Under the pieces are notes generated by a model that was not told the origin of the DNA, searched no databases, and saw nothing but the letters and a program-made list of their open reading frames with translations. The position numbers and the translations under genes were made by a program. DNA of 64,000 bases from Hypomyces perniciosus (Eukaryota; Ascomycota; Sordariomycetes; Hypocreales; Hypocreaceae), in NCBI GenBank assembly GCA_008477525.1, contig SPDT01000004.1, positions 2,790,001 through 2,854,000 of the forward strand. Reading direction: 5' to 3'. This document shows, one piece after another, positions 9,562 through 19,612 of this stretch. Each line of letters opens with the position of its first letter. The first letter of the stretch is position 1.

Positions 9562-12500
9562 ACTAATTATAAATTCCCCTAAATCCCCCTTTATTCCCAA
9601 ACCTATAATAACACCTTTACAGCCTAGCCTTTATCCCTTAAACCCTATATCTATAGGAAACCAATTATAAGTAAAATAAATATAAATGCCTTAAACCTTG
9701 CCCTGCAGCCTAACTTAGCCTAATAGACTATAATTTTAATTATAAAGCTAGCGCTGTTCCTTTTTCTCTTTAAACCCTATAAAAATCTAGTATTAATAGC
9801 GACTATATATATTTAATAAATGCAATTATTAAAGATAATAACTTTTATTACTAATTTTATCTTTTTAGTTAAATAATAGAAAAAGGCTTAATTTAATAAA
9901 AAAAATAAAAATAAACCTTTAAATAGGAAATTTTAAAGTAGGCAGTTAAAAACTAAAACTTTAAAGTATAAATTAAAGTTTAGGTTAAAGCTTTAAACGC
10001 AGCTTTGCTATTAAACTTTAAAAATAATAATTTACTTAGCTGCTATTAAATTAAAAACCTTAAATAATTTAATAGTAAATAAAAAGATATTATTAAATGT
10101 TAATAAAAATATATTAATTAGTATTCCTAGATTAATATTACCTTTATAAGTAATTAATTAATCTTTTTAATTAAACTTAAAAGATCCTGTATATTATAGG
10201 TTTTTTAAAGGGAAATATATATTAACTGCAATAAAAAAACTTTAATACTATTATTAAAAATCTTAATAACCTTACTTAATAGCATTAAAAGATTAATATA
10301 GAACTTTTTATTAATTTTAATAAGCAATATAAAATAATTAACCTATTTTAAAAAGTATTGTAATCTTTTAATAACTTATATATATTAAATAAACCCTTTT
10401 AGAATTTTATAGTAATATTATCTACATTAAATAATAAATATAGTAAAACCGCTAAATAGATAATAAAGGCTTTAAAGATAAAGGTCTTTTAAAAGCTTAC
10501 TAATACTATAAAAATTTAAGTAATTAAGCTAAATAAGTCTAACTTTACTAAATAATATTAACTTTACCAGATTATCTATAACAGGCTCTAAAAATGCATT
10601 TATTATAACGCCCTCTATACTGCTTAAATAGGCTAGCATTAATAAAGCAATTAATAATAGTAGTATTAGCACTAACAGTAATATTATTAACGCTAATAAA
10701 ATAATTAAGCCGCTACCTTAATGCTAGCTAGTAACCTAATATAGCTAAATACTATATATACCCTATTACCTTGCCTTTAAATCTTTTATAAAAAATATAT
10801 CGTTAAAGGACTCTACTTTTATTATAAAAAAGCAGGCTATATATAGCCTTAATAAATATAATAAAAAAAGGAATTTAATATATATTAAAGAAACTTATAT
10901 TAAATATAAAACTAAAATCGCTAAGTTTAGCTATATTAGCTATACTTTAACTTAACAGTACTTTAAAGCTAATAATAAAATAGTTTAATAAAGTATAATA
11001 ATTAGACTTTAACAGTATATTAATATTACTTATAATGCCTAATTAACTTATAAATCTAGGCCTTAAATAATATACTTTTTTTAAATATTAATAAAGATAA
11101 TAATAGTAGTGCTATTTTATTAACTTTTAATCTACTTTAATTTAACTAGCTTTACCTATTAAAAACTTAAACCTAACTCGCGAATTAGGGAAAAGATTAA
11201 CCTTTACTAAAAGTTATAAATAAAGGTTAACTGTAAATAAAATTATTATCCTAAAATAAATCTACTGCTATTTTTTTTAATTAAAAACCCTTTAAATTTA
11301 AATTAATAAATAATAAATCCCTTATAATATAAACTATACTATTCCTTGTATATAATATTTATATTAATATAAAAGCTTTAATAAATAGTAGCTATATACT
11401 TTAAGCTTTTATTAACTATACTTTTATTAAGCAATTTAATATTATTATTTAATAACTATTATTTATTAAAAACTTTTTATTTATTAATAAAAGTATAGTT
11501 AATTAAATTTTAAACTTTTTTATTATATAAACTATAATTAGCTCCTATAAAAAACTCTGCCTTTTCTTTATTATAAATATCTTTAATAATATATTTATAA
11601 TCTTTAGCCTTTTATAGGTAAAAAAATATAACTTTAATATTAACTAAGAAAAGTTAATTATTACTTTTAAATCCTATTACTATTATAATTATTATCTTTT
11701 AAAAAGTATAGCCAGTTTTATATAAATTTTAATAGTAATTAAAATAAAAAATAACTTTATTAAAGTTAATATAAAAAATATATATTATTAGTAATTAATA
11801 ATTAAAGATACCTTAAATAAAGTAAAGCTTAATTTAATTAAATAAAAAACTATACTATATTAATAACTATTAATTAAAAATACTTTAAAAGAAATAAACT
11901 ATAACCTAATTAAAAAGGGAGCCTTTAAATTATATATTTTATAAACCTTAATACTAAACCGAGATTACTATATAACCTGCAGGTATAGTAGAATTAATAA
12001 TAAAGAAATATAAGTATAAATAATCCTAAACTAGGTATATATAAAGCTACTGCCTGCTTTTATAATTTGCAGTTAATAATAAAAAGGAAAACTTTTATTA
12101 AAGCTATTACTATTACTTTTTAATATACTACTTTTATAAAACTAAATTAAACTTTAAAATTAAAAAGTATACCTAAATATAGTAGATATATAAATAATAA
12201 TAGCTATAAACTTTATTACTTTTTATCGCTAACTATATATCTATATAATAAAAGTAATTTAAAAGGAGATTAACTAAGTTATTAAAATTAAAGAACTAGC
12301 GCCTATTACTTTACTTAAACTTTTAAATAAGTTTTTCCGATAAATATTTATAAAATAAAGAAACTATATTAAAGTAAAATAGTGTTATTAAAAGAAATAT
12401 ATAACTTTATTAATAAATACTACTCCTTAATATAATTAAAAAAAATTATAGCTGCTAATATAAAGAAATTTATAATAGGGAAACTTAAACTTAATAAACT

Positions 12501-12705
12501 AAATATTTTAAAAAAAACTGCTATTTTAACTATATAACCTATATAATACTTTCCTGCTAAAAATAGTAAATAAGCTTCCTTTATAATAGGCCTAGGACTA
12601 TAAAATTAAAATATTGCTAAAAAAATCCTTTATATTAAAAGAATAGGCTATTTTTACCTAATAAACTATAAGTAATAAAAAAATAGTTAAATAATAATTT
12701 AGCGA
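9562..12705 (+). mobile_element. RIP-degraded Ty3/gypsy retrotransposon, gag to start of RT
   Basis: No frame is open, but the + strand keeps gypsy landmarks. A gag-like region covers about 9800-11000. An aspartic protease site expected as Asp-Ser-Gly-Cys reads Asn-Ser-Ser-Tyr at 11384-11395, each change being a G-to-A transition. The approach to the reverse transcriptase domain lies at about 12280-12705, ending in a stretch like LDDNLAKG (now LNNNLAIQG). The element stops there, so RT, RNase H, integrase and the 3' LTR are absent. The break is about 45 bp from the end of the pirin gene. Confidence 0.7.
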
Positions 12706-12749
12706 TCCAAGGCATGTTATAGAACTACACTCTAAATTCAAAACGCTCT

Positions 12750-13784
12750 TCAAGCAGTGTCCAGTACAACCACCTCAGCTTCGGCCTCTCCAATACTTTC
12801 CACTACCAACTTGTCCCCAATATTTACTCCTTCAATAAATGCACCGTCGCCCTCAAGGAGCTCTGCGTCCTCCCGCCCATCAAGCCGGATCTTAGCCTTT
12901 CCATTCTTTGTCATGGGCAAGTGTACATAGACCTTCCTCTTGGTCTGTATTGCCGCATCCCCTCCTATTTTCCATTCAAACTTGCCCTCGGGTGCAATTA
13001 TGCCAGCACCCATGACTAAGTCAGCGTGGATAGGAATGGTGTTTGGAATCACAGGTTCCGCAGCAGCTTCTTCTTGCTTCGTGGCGTCCTCGCCGGCCTT
13101 TAGCGGACTCAGGATCTTGACGAAATCCTTCCGTTTGTCGTCATCTGAGAAATTTTGCGTGTGGTACCGTGGGGCCAAGCCCTTCTTCCATGGGAAGGCC
13201 CAGATCTGCAGGAAGTGAACCGTGTCCGTTTTGTGTTCGTTCATTTCCGAGTGGGCAATGCCAGTGCCGCCCGTAGTGAACTGCACATCTCCGCGATGCA
13301 TCCTGTAGAACTTATCCGACTGCCCCCCCTCATTGCCCCTGGCAAGCATAGAGTCTCGGTGGGTCAGTTCACCAGACAGGATGTAGCTGAAAATTTCAAA
13401 GTCCCGATGAGGATGAGTAGGGAAGCCACTCATAGCTTTCACACGGTCCTCGTTCAAGACTCGTAAAGATCCGAAATGGCTGAACCTTGGGTCGTACCAA
13501 TCGGAGAAAGAGAAGCTGTGGTAGGTGTTGAGCCAGCCATGATCAGAGTGGCCCCTGGTGGCCGAGCGATGAGGGGTGATTTTGGCCTGACGAAGGACTG
13601 ATTTCGACATGTTTGCAGCAGACTTGATCATGAGTGGATTAGGAGATGTGGAATTTGTTGTATTTACGCTGCTGGTGGTGGTTTCGTAGAGCAGTGATAT
13701 ATATTTTGTTAGTGGTGGATAGGTGATGAGAAGGATGGAAATTGAAGCAATAAAGATTGCAGACACAAGAGTGAAGCGCGTCAT
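12750..13784 (-). CDS. Pirin-family protein with N-terminal membrane/signal segment
   Basis: Single exon, 344 residues from the first ATG at 13784; the open frame continues upstream only from a GTG. Pirins are bicupin metal proteins; some are quercetin dioxygenases and others nuclear cofactors. The metal site is visible: HPHRDFE gives His124 and His126, and GIAHSEMNE gives His178 and Glu180. The conserved HSFSFSDWYDPRF precedes it. The C-terminal cupin half follows an Ala/Glu-rich spacer. Unusually, residues 5-25 form a hydrophobic segment before a Ser/Thr/Asn-rich stretch, so the protein may be membrane-bound or enter the secretory or mitochondrial route. A later ATG (about residue 52) would give a soluble form of usual pirin length. 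The gene is the first beyond the transposon block. Confidence 0.88.
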   Translation of the reverse strand: MTRFTLVSAIFIASISILLITYPPLTKYISLLYETTTSSVNTTNSTSPNPLMIKSAANMSKSVLRQAKITPHRSATRGHSDHGWLNTYHSFSFSDWYDPRFSHFGSLRVLNEDRVKAMSGFPTHPHRDFEIFSYILSGELTHRDSMLARGNEGGQSDKFYRMHRGDVQFTTGGTGIAHSEMNEHKTDTVHFLQIWAFPWKKGLAPRYHTQNFSDDDKRKDFVKILSPLKAGEDATKQEEAAAEPVIPNTIPIHADLVMGAGIIAPEGKFEWKIGGDAAIQTKRKVYVHLPMTKNGKAKIRLDGREDAELLEGDGAFIEGVNIGDKLVVESIGEAEAEVVVLDTA

Positions 13785-15110
13785 ATATACTTGTTTACGG
13801 AGAAAGGACCAGAATGTTCGCACTTTGGAAAAGAATAGTAATACATGAGTGATGATGAGTTTTTGAAACCTTTTGAAACCTTTTGAGGCAGTTCTTGTGC
13901 CTTACCAAACCATTCCTCAGCATAGGATAATGTTGGCCACAGTCGGATTACATGATGCTTACGAACTACCTACAGAGAGGTACATATGTAACCCCGCCTG
14001 CTGAGAAATTCCACCTTGGCCGATTGGCCTGGGAGAGAGTCACATGCGTAGTCACGTGGATAGAAAGAGGCTTAGAATCTAGATACTACTTCATAATGCC
14101 GGCGATATTCCGAGAAGCTACTTCGTACAAGCATTTAGTAGCAGGCATTGCTGGTGCCTACTAAAAATAAAATAAAAGAGTACAGAATACGAAGCAAATG
14201 AAACTTTTATCGATAATAGTCTCCTACTTCTCACGTTCAGGTATCCCGTATTCGCCGACTAGGGCTGAGCGTTGCGCAAATCAAAATTGAACAACTCAGA
14301 GTACGGAGTACTACTACAAGGACTGGTGTGCTAGTTGGCTGGGCTGATGACGACTATTGATGCTTGCTGGCAGTTCTAGTGGGCCAACAAATAAATTCGC
14401 GGCCAGCAGGGGGAAAGAGAAAAATAAATTTCTCTCTCACATTATTATTCATGCCTTTCTCAATACCCTTTTCTCTTCTTATACGGAGTATTATTATATT
14501 ATGTAGACACTGGAAGCTTCTTTACGTGACAGGTCCGTGAGTCGTGGTTGGCTCAGACACCGAACCCTGGTTCCCCCAGCCACCCGTTTCTGCGGGGCGT
14601 TCGGCCGTCTGCGCCACCCGTTTGTCCACTGAAGCTTCAGCCCCATGTCCGAATCAGAACGTCCAGCATTGAGCCCAAAGGTCCAAAGGGTCAGGCCGCA
14701 ACACTCAACACAACTGCTTTTCAAGGAATTCTCCCTTTGCAAGTTCGGTCTTACCAACTTCATTGTATTCATTGTGACTATGTGAATTGTCTCAAGGTAA
14801 GTCAGCGATTTCTCGCCTGTTTCTAGTTCTCTAGTGGGTCAATCCCTGTGCAAGCTCCCGTGTGGGAACTATCGCAGGGCCCTGGTGGCTGGGAGGCTTC
14901 ACACCCAACCTTCCACTATCCACGACTTCATCCTTCATCCCAGCCTCATGTTTAAAAAAAAAAAAAAAAAGAACAAGGCCAACCATATTTCACGACTCAG
15001 TCTCCTATCATGCACCTTCTCCCCTCTTGCATCACGTTCTGCAGAATCAATTGGCCGACCTTTTCTACTAGTCGAATTGGCTTGTCTGCATTACATAGAA
15101 CGCTGCGAGA
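13785..15110. other. Divergent intergenic region
   Basis: This is the promoter space between pirin (-) and the DUF3433 gene (+). It holds three 9-mers of the dispersed TAC(GG/TT/GA)AGTA-type repeat (14119-14127, 14302-14310, 14482-14490) and an A run at about 14953-14970. A good donor at 14796 (GTAAGTCAG) and a CTGCAG acceptor near 15044 could bound a 5' UTR intron of the downstream gene. Short frames here have no protein features. Confidence 0.5.
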
Positions 15111-17618
15111 ATGAACTTCCAAAACCTCAACTTTGATCATGTGGAGGCTCCTCCAAACCATCTGACAGAAAATCCAGCCCTCGCATCTTCCACAATACGT
15201 CAGCAACCCCGACAGAGTGGCCACCAGGCTCACGGCTCATCATCAACTCACCAGTCTCTCGCCACCCAGCCCACTGGTGCACCACAAAGGCCTTCAGTTC
15301 ACTCACACTCACATTCACATTCACATTCTACCTCAACAACTTCTGATCTGTACGGCCCGGATCGACTGTTTGCAAATCCGCCCCTGCAGCAGCCCGCAGG
15401 GTATCACGCCGCAAGGCCATCAGACGGCTCGGTACACTTCGACGAGGCTCAGTTAGCAATGTTCGCCGCCGACAACGCTGCCCGGATGGCCAGCATCAAG
15501 GATGAGTTGACCATTGCGGCGGGCAAGGTCACACCAGGCGTTGATGACACACCCTACATTCAGTATGCTCTGGAAGCTCTCGTTGGACGCCACGGCGGCT
15601 CAGTTCCACAACACCTTGTTTCTGGCTCTTCTGGTACCGTCCCAGAGAGATATCAGCAACTACCTCGGAGAGTGGCGGATGAGGAGATGGGCTACCCGCA
15701 AGTCGCTCAGCCTGAGTTCGCTCATGTCCATGATCCTCCAGCCCAGACGGACAGACCTGTCCAAACACCCCGTGTCACAACCCCCCCTCAACCCCCCAGG
15801 CCAACCTCTGCCTACCTTGACCCAAACATCCAAACATCAGATCGCTGGGTGCCCGTCACAAAGGACATGCTACAGAGCATCGACCCGCGAGGGAGGACAT
15901 ATCAACCTCTCACCTTCAAGCCACGAATCCTACGGCCATTCTCCATGATCATTCTGATGACCTTCTGCTTGTTGATGACGGCTGCTCTCATCTTCTCCGC
16001 CAGATACTCATATGAGCATTCTGGATTAACGCCATATCCGGGAAGTATATACTCCGGCCAATACTTCTTATTCCGCATCCTGCCACAACTCCTCGCGGCC
16101 ATCATCTTCATTTTCGCTCAGAGCATTGTTTCAGCTTCTCTTCGAGTGCTTCCATTTACCTCCTTGGCAAATGAAGACCCCCGTGAGAGGTACATGGCAT
16201 TGTTTCAAAACTTATACCCTGTGTCGTTTCTGTTGCCTCAACTTGTTGGGCCGTGGCAGCTCAAGGTGTTTGGTGTCGCGACCTGGTTGACGATTTTCAC
16301 GATTCCCCTGCAGAGCTCGGCGTTTACGTGCATTTACTTCCATGAGCACTGGATTTGGGCACCAGTCCAAGGCGTGGTATGGGCCTTGGTTGCTTTGTAC
16401 ATTATTTTGTTTCTCGCAACGGCCATCTTGATGGTCTATTGGTTCGGTCAGTGGACTGGCCTTGTTTGGGACGTCCGATCGATAGGAGACCTTCTTCCCC
16501 TACTGAACCGCAGCAATGGCACGGAAACCTATGGACGCAGCGAGCTTGCTGAAAACCGCAGTCACTTCAAAGATCAGCTGCGGGAGCGTTGGTTTGATCG
16601 GCTCGGATATTGGCGAACAGAGGACATGATCACCGGTGGCATCTGGTACACCATTGGTGCCTCTGGCACCGAGCAAGAGCCGAAGGTGACAACGGAGATG
16701 ATTGGCAGGAAGACAAGCAACGACCCGTCCTTCGATTCTCGAGATATTGCTCCGGTCTCCACCTTCGATCGTGCTCGTGGCAAGTATCTTCCCTGGAGTC
16801 TTCGTGATGGCCCGATTTTGGGTTTCGTTGCGGTAACTACTCTGTTGCTGCTGGCCCTTCTCGTCATCTCTTTCCTGCCACAGACACGCATCGACTCGGG
16901 ATTTTTCCCAGGACTGACGGCCAAGCCTGACGAATCTGCCTTCTCCGCCGCCAACTTTGTCTTCAGCTTCGTGCCATCTTTTCTGGGCATGATTCTCTTC
17001 TTGTGCTTCCAGAGCATCGATCTGACATTGCGAACCCTTCAGCCCTGGGCGGATCTGTATCACGTCAGCGGTTCACCGGCTCGGCGATCTCTCTTGGCTG
17101 ACTATGCCGCCTGTTTGCCCCTGCAGTCGACCTGGAGGGCCGCCAGGAACGGACACTGGAGAGTGGCAGTTATATCACTCCTGGCAACGTTGTTTGTTTT
17201 CATACCTGTTCTGGCTGGCGGGCTCTTCATGGCACTCACTAGTCCTGATGATCAAGTCCGGATGTATCCGAGCATGCCAGTCTTTGGCGTCTTGCTTGCA
17301 TGCCTGTTCCTCTATGTCGGCGGGCTGTCTCTGATGGTACCTCATCGGAGACAATTCCTGCTTCCCCGACCTGTCACGTCCATTGCCGACATCATTAGCT
17401 TCTGCTCTGCTACGGAGCTCACGCAAGATGCGGCTTTCCGATCAGTTCGCGGACGAGACGATCTCGAAGGCCGACTAGGTGCCACGCGGGCGGATTCCCG
17501 CGATGAGAGCATGTGGTTCTTTGGCATTGTACCGGGCAAGGATGAGCACCGGATGAGCGTACGGCGCATGAATCGGTTTACGGAAAAGAAAGCCCGATCT
17601 ATTCGATCTATGGTTTAA
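15111..17618 (+). CDS. DUF3433-domain multi-pass membrane protein
   Basis: Intronless, 835 residues from an ATG at 15111. Residues 1 to about 260 are disordered, rich in Pro, Gln and Ser, with a His-Ser repeat near 63-72. Then come two copies of the fungal DUF3433 membrane module, each a hydrophobic pair around an RxLPF/TLQP-type loop. The first (about 268-450) has SIVSASLRVLPF and WQLKVFG; the second (about 563-770) has QSIDLTLRTLQPWADLY and LPLQSTWRAARNGHW. About eight or nine membrane segments are visible. Its function is not established; it is probably a plasma- or vacuolar-membrane protein. The C-terminus is basic and short. It runs toward the minus-strand gene at 18500. Confidence 0.85.
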   Translation: MNFQNLNFDHVEAPPNHLTENPALASSTIRQQPRQSGHQAHGSSSTHQSLATQPTGAPQRPSVHSHSHSHSHSTSTTSDLYGPDRLFANPPLQQPAGYHAARPSDGSVHFDEAQLAMFAADNAARMASIKDELTIAAGKVTPGVDDTPYIQYALEALVGRHGGSVPQHLVSGSSGTVPERYQQLPRRVADEEMGYPQVAQPEFAHVHDPPAQTDRPVQTPRVTTPPQPPRPTSAYLDPNIQTSDRWVPVTKDMLQSIDPRGRTYQPLTFKPRILRPFSMIILMTFCLLMTAALIFSARYSYEHSGLTPYPGSIYSGQYFLFRILPQLLAAIIFIFAQSIVSASLRVLPFTSLANEDPRERYMALFQNLYPVSFLLPQLVGPWQLKVFGVATWLTIFTIPLQSSAFTCIYFHEHWIWAPVQGVVWALVALYIILFLATAILMVYWFGQWTGLVWDVRSIGDLLPLLNRSNGTETYGRSELAENRSHFKDQLRERWFDRLGYWRTEDMITGGIWYTIGASGTEQEPKVTTEMIGRKTSNDPSFDSRDIAPVSTFDRARGKYLPWSLRDGPILGFVAVTTLLLLALLVISFLPQTRIDSGFFPGLTAKPDESAFSAANFVFSFVPSFLGMILFLCFQSIDLTLRTLQPWADLYHVSGSPARRSLLADYAACLPLQSTWRAARNGHWRVAVISLLATLFVFIPVLAGGLFMALTSPDDQVRMYPSMPVFGVLLACLFLYVGGLSLMVPHRRQFLLPRPVTSIADIISFCSATELTQDAAFRSVRGRDDLEGRLGATRADSRDESMWFFGIVPGKDEHRMSVRRMNRFTEKKARSIRSMV

Positions 17619-18499
17619 TGCCTTCTTGGTAATATGGTATATTTTTAAGGATAGAGTGATCAACTTGATCTGGAAAAGGGGTCTTGGGCGTTGGGTTGTT
17701 TACACAAGCATTCTGAAGCCTAGCTAGCGTTGGAGTTTTCGGCACACTTAGGGGATTTGATGGTTTATGATGCTAAGCATGATTGCGATTATGATGTATG
17801 TATGTATGTGTATGTAGTAATGGGCGATGAGGAAATGTGTGGAATGTTAGATGACTGGAACTGGTATAGGTGTTGAACGGCATGTCAACACGATGCATAT
17901 TGGAGTTTTGTTTCTGAATCAATCATTCGGACCGGCGAAAATGTCTTGAACTCTTTTTTGCTTCTTCAACGTGGTAATACATACATACATGGTGCGTTGT
18001 AAACGTCACACAATTCCTTTCTTCATACATACATTTGTAACACATTCCCATTCAGTCTCGTTCATTGCCATCCCAACCATAGCTCTCTCTGGAATAAGCC
18101 TCGTTCTTCCCCCGCAATTTTTGCTCATGAACAATGTTTGAATTGTTGTTTTATTCTTGCCATCCTAGACCCACGGTGAGATGCTGTTATTCTCTCCAAC
18201 ACAGTAGGAAAAAAAAAGTAAGGAAAATATCCGATGCAGAATCGTGTAAGTCGTGCGCACATGTGAATCCCTCCCCCCTTTTATTGCGCCCACTCTTTTT
18301 TCACCATGCCTCCCCTATATCTTGTCTCTCATATGCATTCCCCCCGTAATACTCGTATGATTATGCAAATTAGACGAGAAGGAAAAATAGTGAATGTGTC
18401 TGTCTGTGTGTAGACTCCTTGAGCTGAAAGATTTGCGAGATTGTAGTAAAAAAGAAACAAGAAATAAGCCAGAAAAAAAAGGAAAAAGGAGAACGAATG
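17619..18499. other. Convergent 3' region
   Basis: Both neighbours end here, so it should hold two 3' UTRs. It contains ATGT/ATACAT microsatellite-like runs (about 17792-17815 and 17980-18035). No gene is seen; short frames lack coding features. Confidence 0.6.
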
Positions 18500-19612
18500 T
18501 CACCGGCTCCTTCGGCCGAGCATACGACTTAAAACGTCACTCTGTCGCAATGGAGGTGATGAAGAAACTCCTGCGCTTGAGCGTGTAGGTCGACGTCTGC
18601 GCTGTTGAGCAGCCGTAGCGGCGTTGACGGAGGATTGTGCTGCTGCTTTGGCTGCGGAGCGACGGCGGCGGTTATTCTGGTCGCTTTCTCCACGCTTGTG
18701 GAAGCGGAAGAAGGACAGGGTAGGAGAGCTTCCGTCGCAGTCTGAGTCGGAGTCGTCGTATTCGAAGACAGAGTGCGGCTCTGGTTGTGAAGGGGCTGGT
18801 GCAGTCTTGGCCTTCTGAGGTTGTGCTTGACCAGGGAGTGGTAAATGAGTAGCGGATCGAGATGCCCCTGAGTGTATGGATGGGATTGGCCTGTCAGTTG
18901 GTGAAGGGGGTTTTCGATCCATGGGACTTGTTGACCGAGATCCATGAGATGTAGCTGGACGTTGGGCCCGAGGACTTCTTGGCTGATGATATGTGGACGG
19001 AATGGATCGAGGAACAGTAAGGTGAGTGAGATGTTGCGGTTGTGGTGCGAGGAAGCCCTTTTCACAAGAGTCTGGTCGTTGAAGATTGAATGGTTGTCGT
19101 GAGCATGTCCGAGGCGGTATCACGACCTGCTTAGGGAAGGGAGAGTATTTTGGCGTAGGCTTTCGCTGTTGCTCAGGCTGCCCATCAGGCAGCGGCCATG
19201 CTTCGCTCTGTTGACGTCCCGGTCCTTGCGGATACCCCTTCATACGCTGAGAAGAGGGGACCAGAGCAGGGTATTGTTTCTTTGGGCTGATTTCAGGAGC
19301 CTTCTTTTGCTCATCGTGGTCATGGTGCCAGAAGGTATCCCACAGTTCAGATGCATGAGCATGATACTGATAGTCATCGTCCCCCGACGCTTCCGAGTCT
19401 GTTCGGTCGTCAATCAAGCCTGGGGGCGAAGACCCTTCAGAGCCCAGGGATGACCTGTCGTTCAAGTTGTTCGAGGACCTCCGGCTGTTGCATGGTGTAG
19501 GGGCGCCTTCATATCGAGGGTATGAGTAGTTGGCAACAGGATAATACTTGGACACAAGCGTAAGCTCGGCCAACCCGTTACGTCGCTCCATAATGTCGTA
19601 AGAAAGAAACAT
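18500..19612 (-). CDS. Hypothetical disordered protein
   Basis: The ATG at 19612 gives 370 residues; an ATG at 19591 starts MERRNGLAEL and is as plausible. The codon upstream that extends the frame to 19642 is TTG. I recognise no family. The N-terminal 35 residues (LVSKYYPVANYSYPRYEGAP) look the most structured. The remainder is low complexity: Ser/Pro/Gln-rich, an Asp/Ser acidic patch (DDSDSDCDGSSP, about residue 290), and basic Arg clusters near the end (NNRRRRSAAK, QQRRRRPTR) that could act as nuclear signals. The last residues, SDVLSRMLGRRSR, may form a short helix. The long uninterrupted frame and typical codon use support a real gene. An upstream non-coding exon is possible. Confidence 0.6.
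   Translation of the reverse strand: MFLSYDIMERRNGLAELTLVSKYYPVANYSYPRYEGAPTPCNSRRSSNNLNDRSSLGSEGSSPPGLIDDRTDSEASGDDDYQYHAHASELWDTFWHHDHDEQKKAPEISPKKQYPALVPSSQRMKGYPQGPGRQQSEAWPLPDGQPEQQRKPTPKYSPFPKQVVIPPRTCSRQPFNLQRPDSCEKGFLAPQPQHLTHLTVPRSIPSTYHQPRSPRAQRPATSHGSRSTSPMDRKPPSPTDRPIPSIHSGASRSATHLPLPGQAQPQKAKTAPAPSQPEPHSVFEYDDSDSDCDGSSPTLSFFRFHKRGESDQNNRRRRSAAKAAAQSSVNAATAAQQRRRRPTRSSAGVSSSPPLRQSDVLSRMLGRRSR

Noticed and set aside
16500..17063. 187-codon minus-strand frame
   Set aside because: It is antisense to the DUF3433 gene, with no family features.
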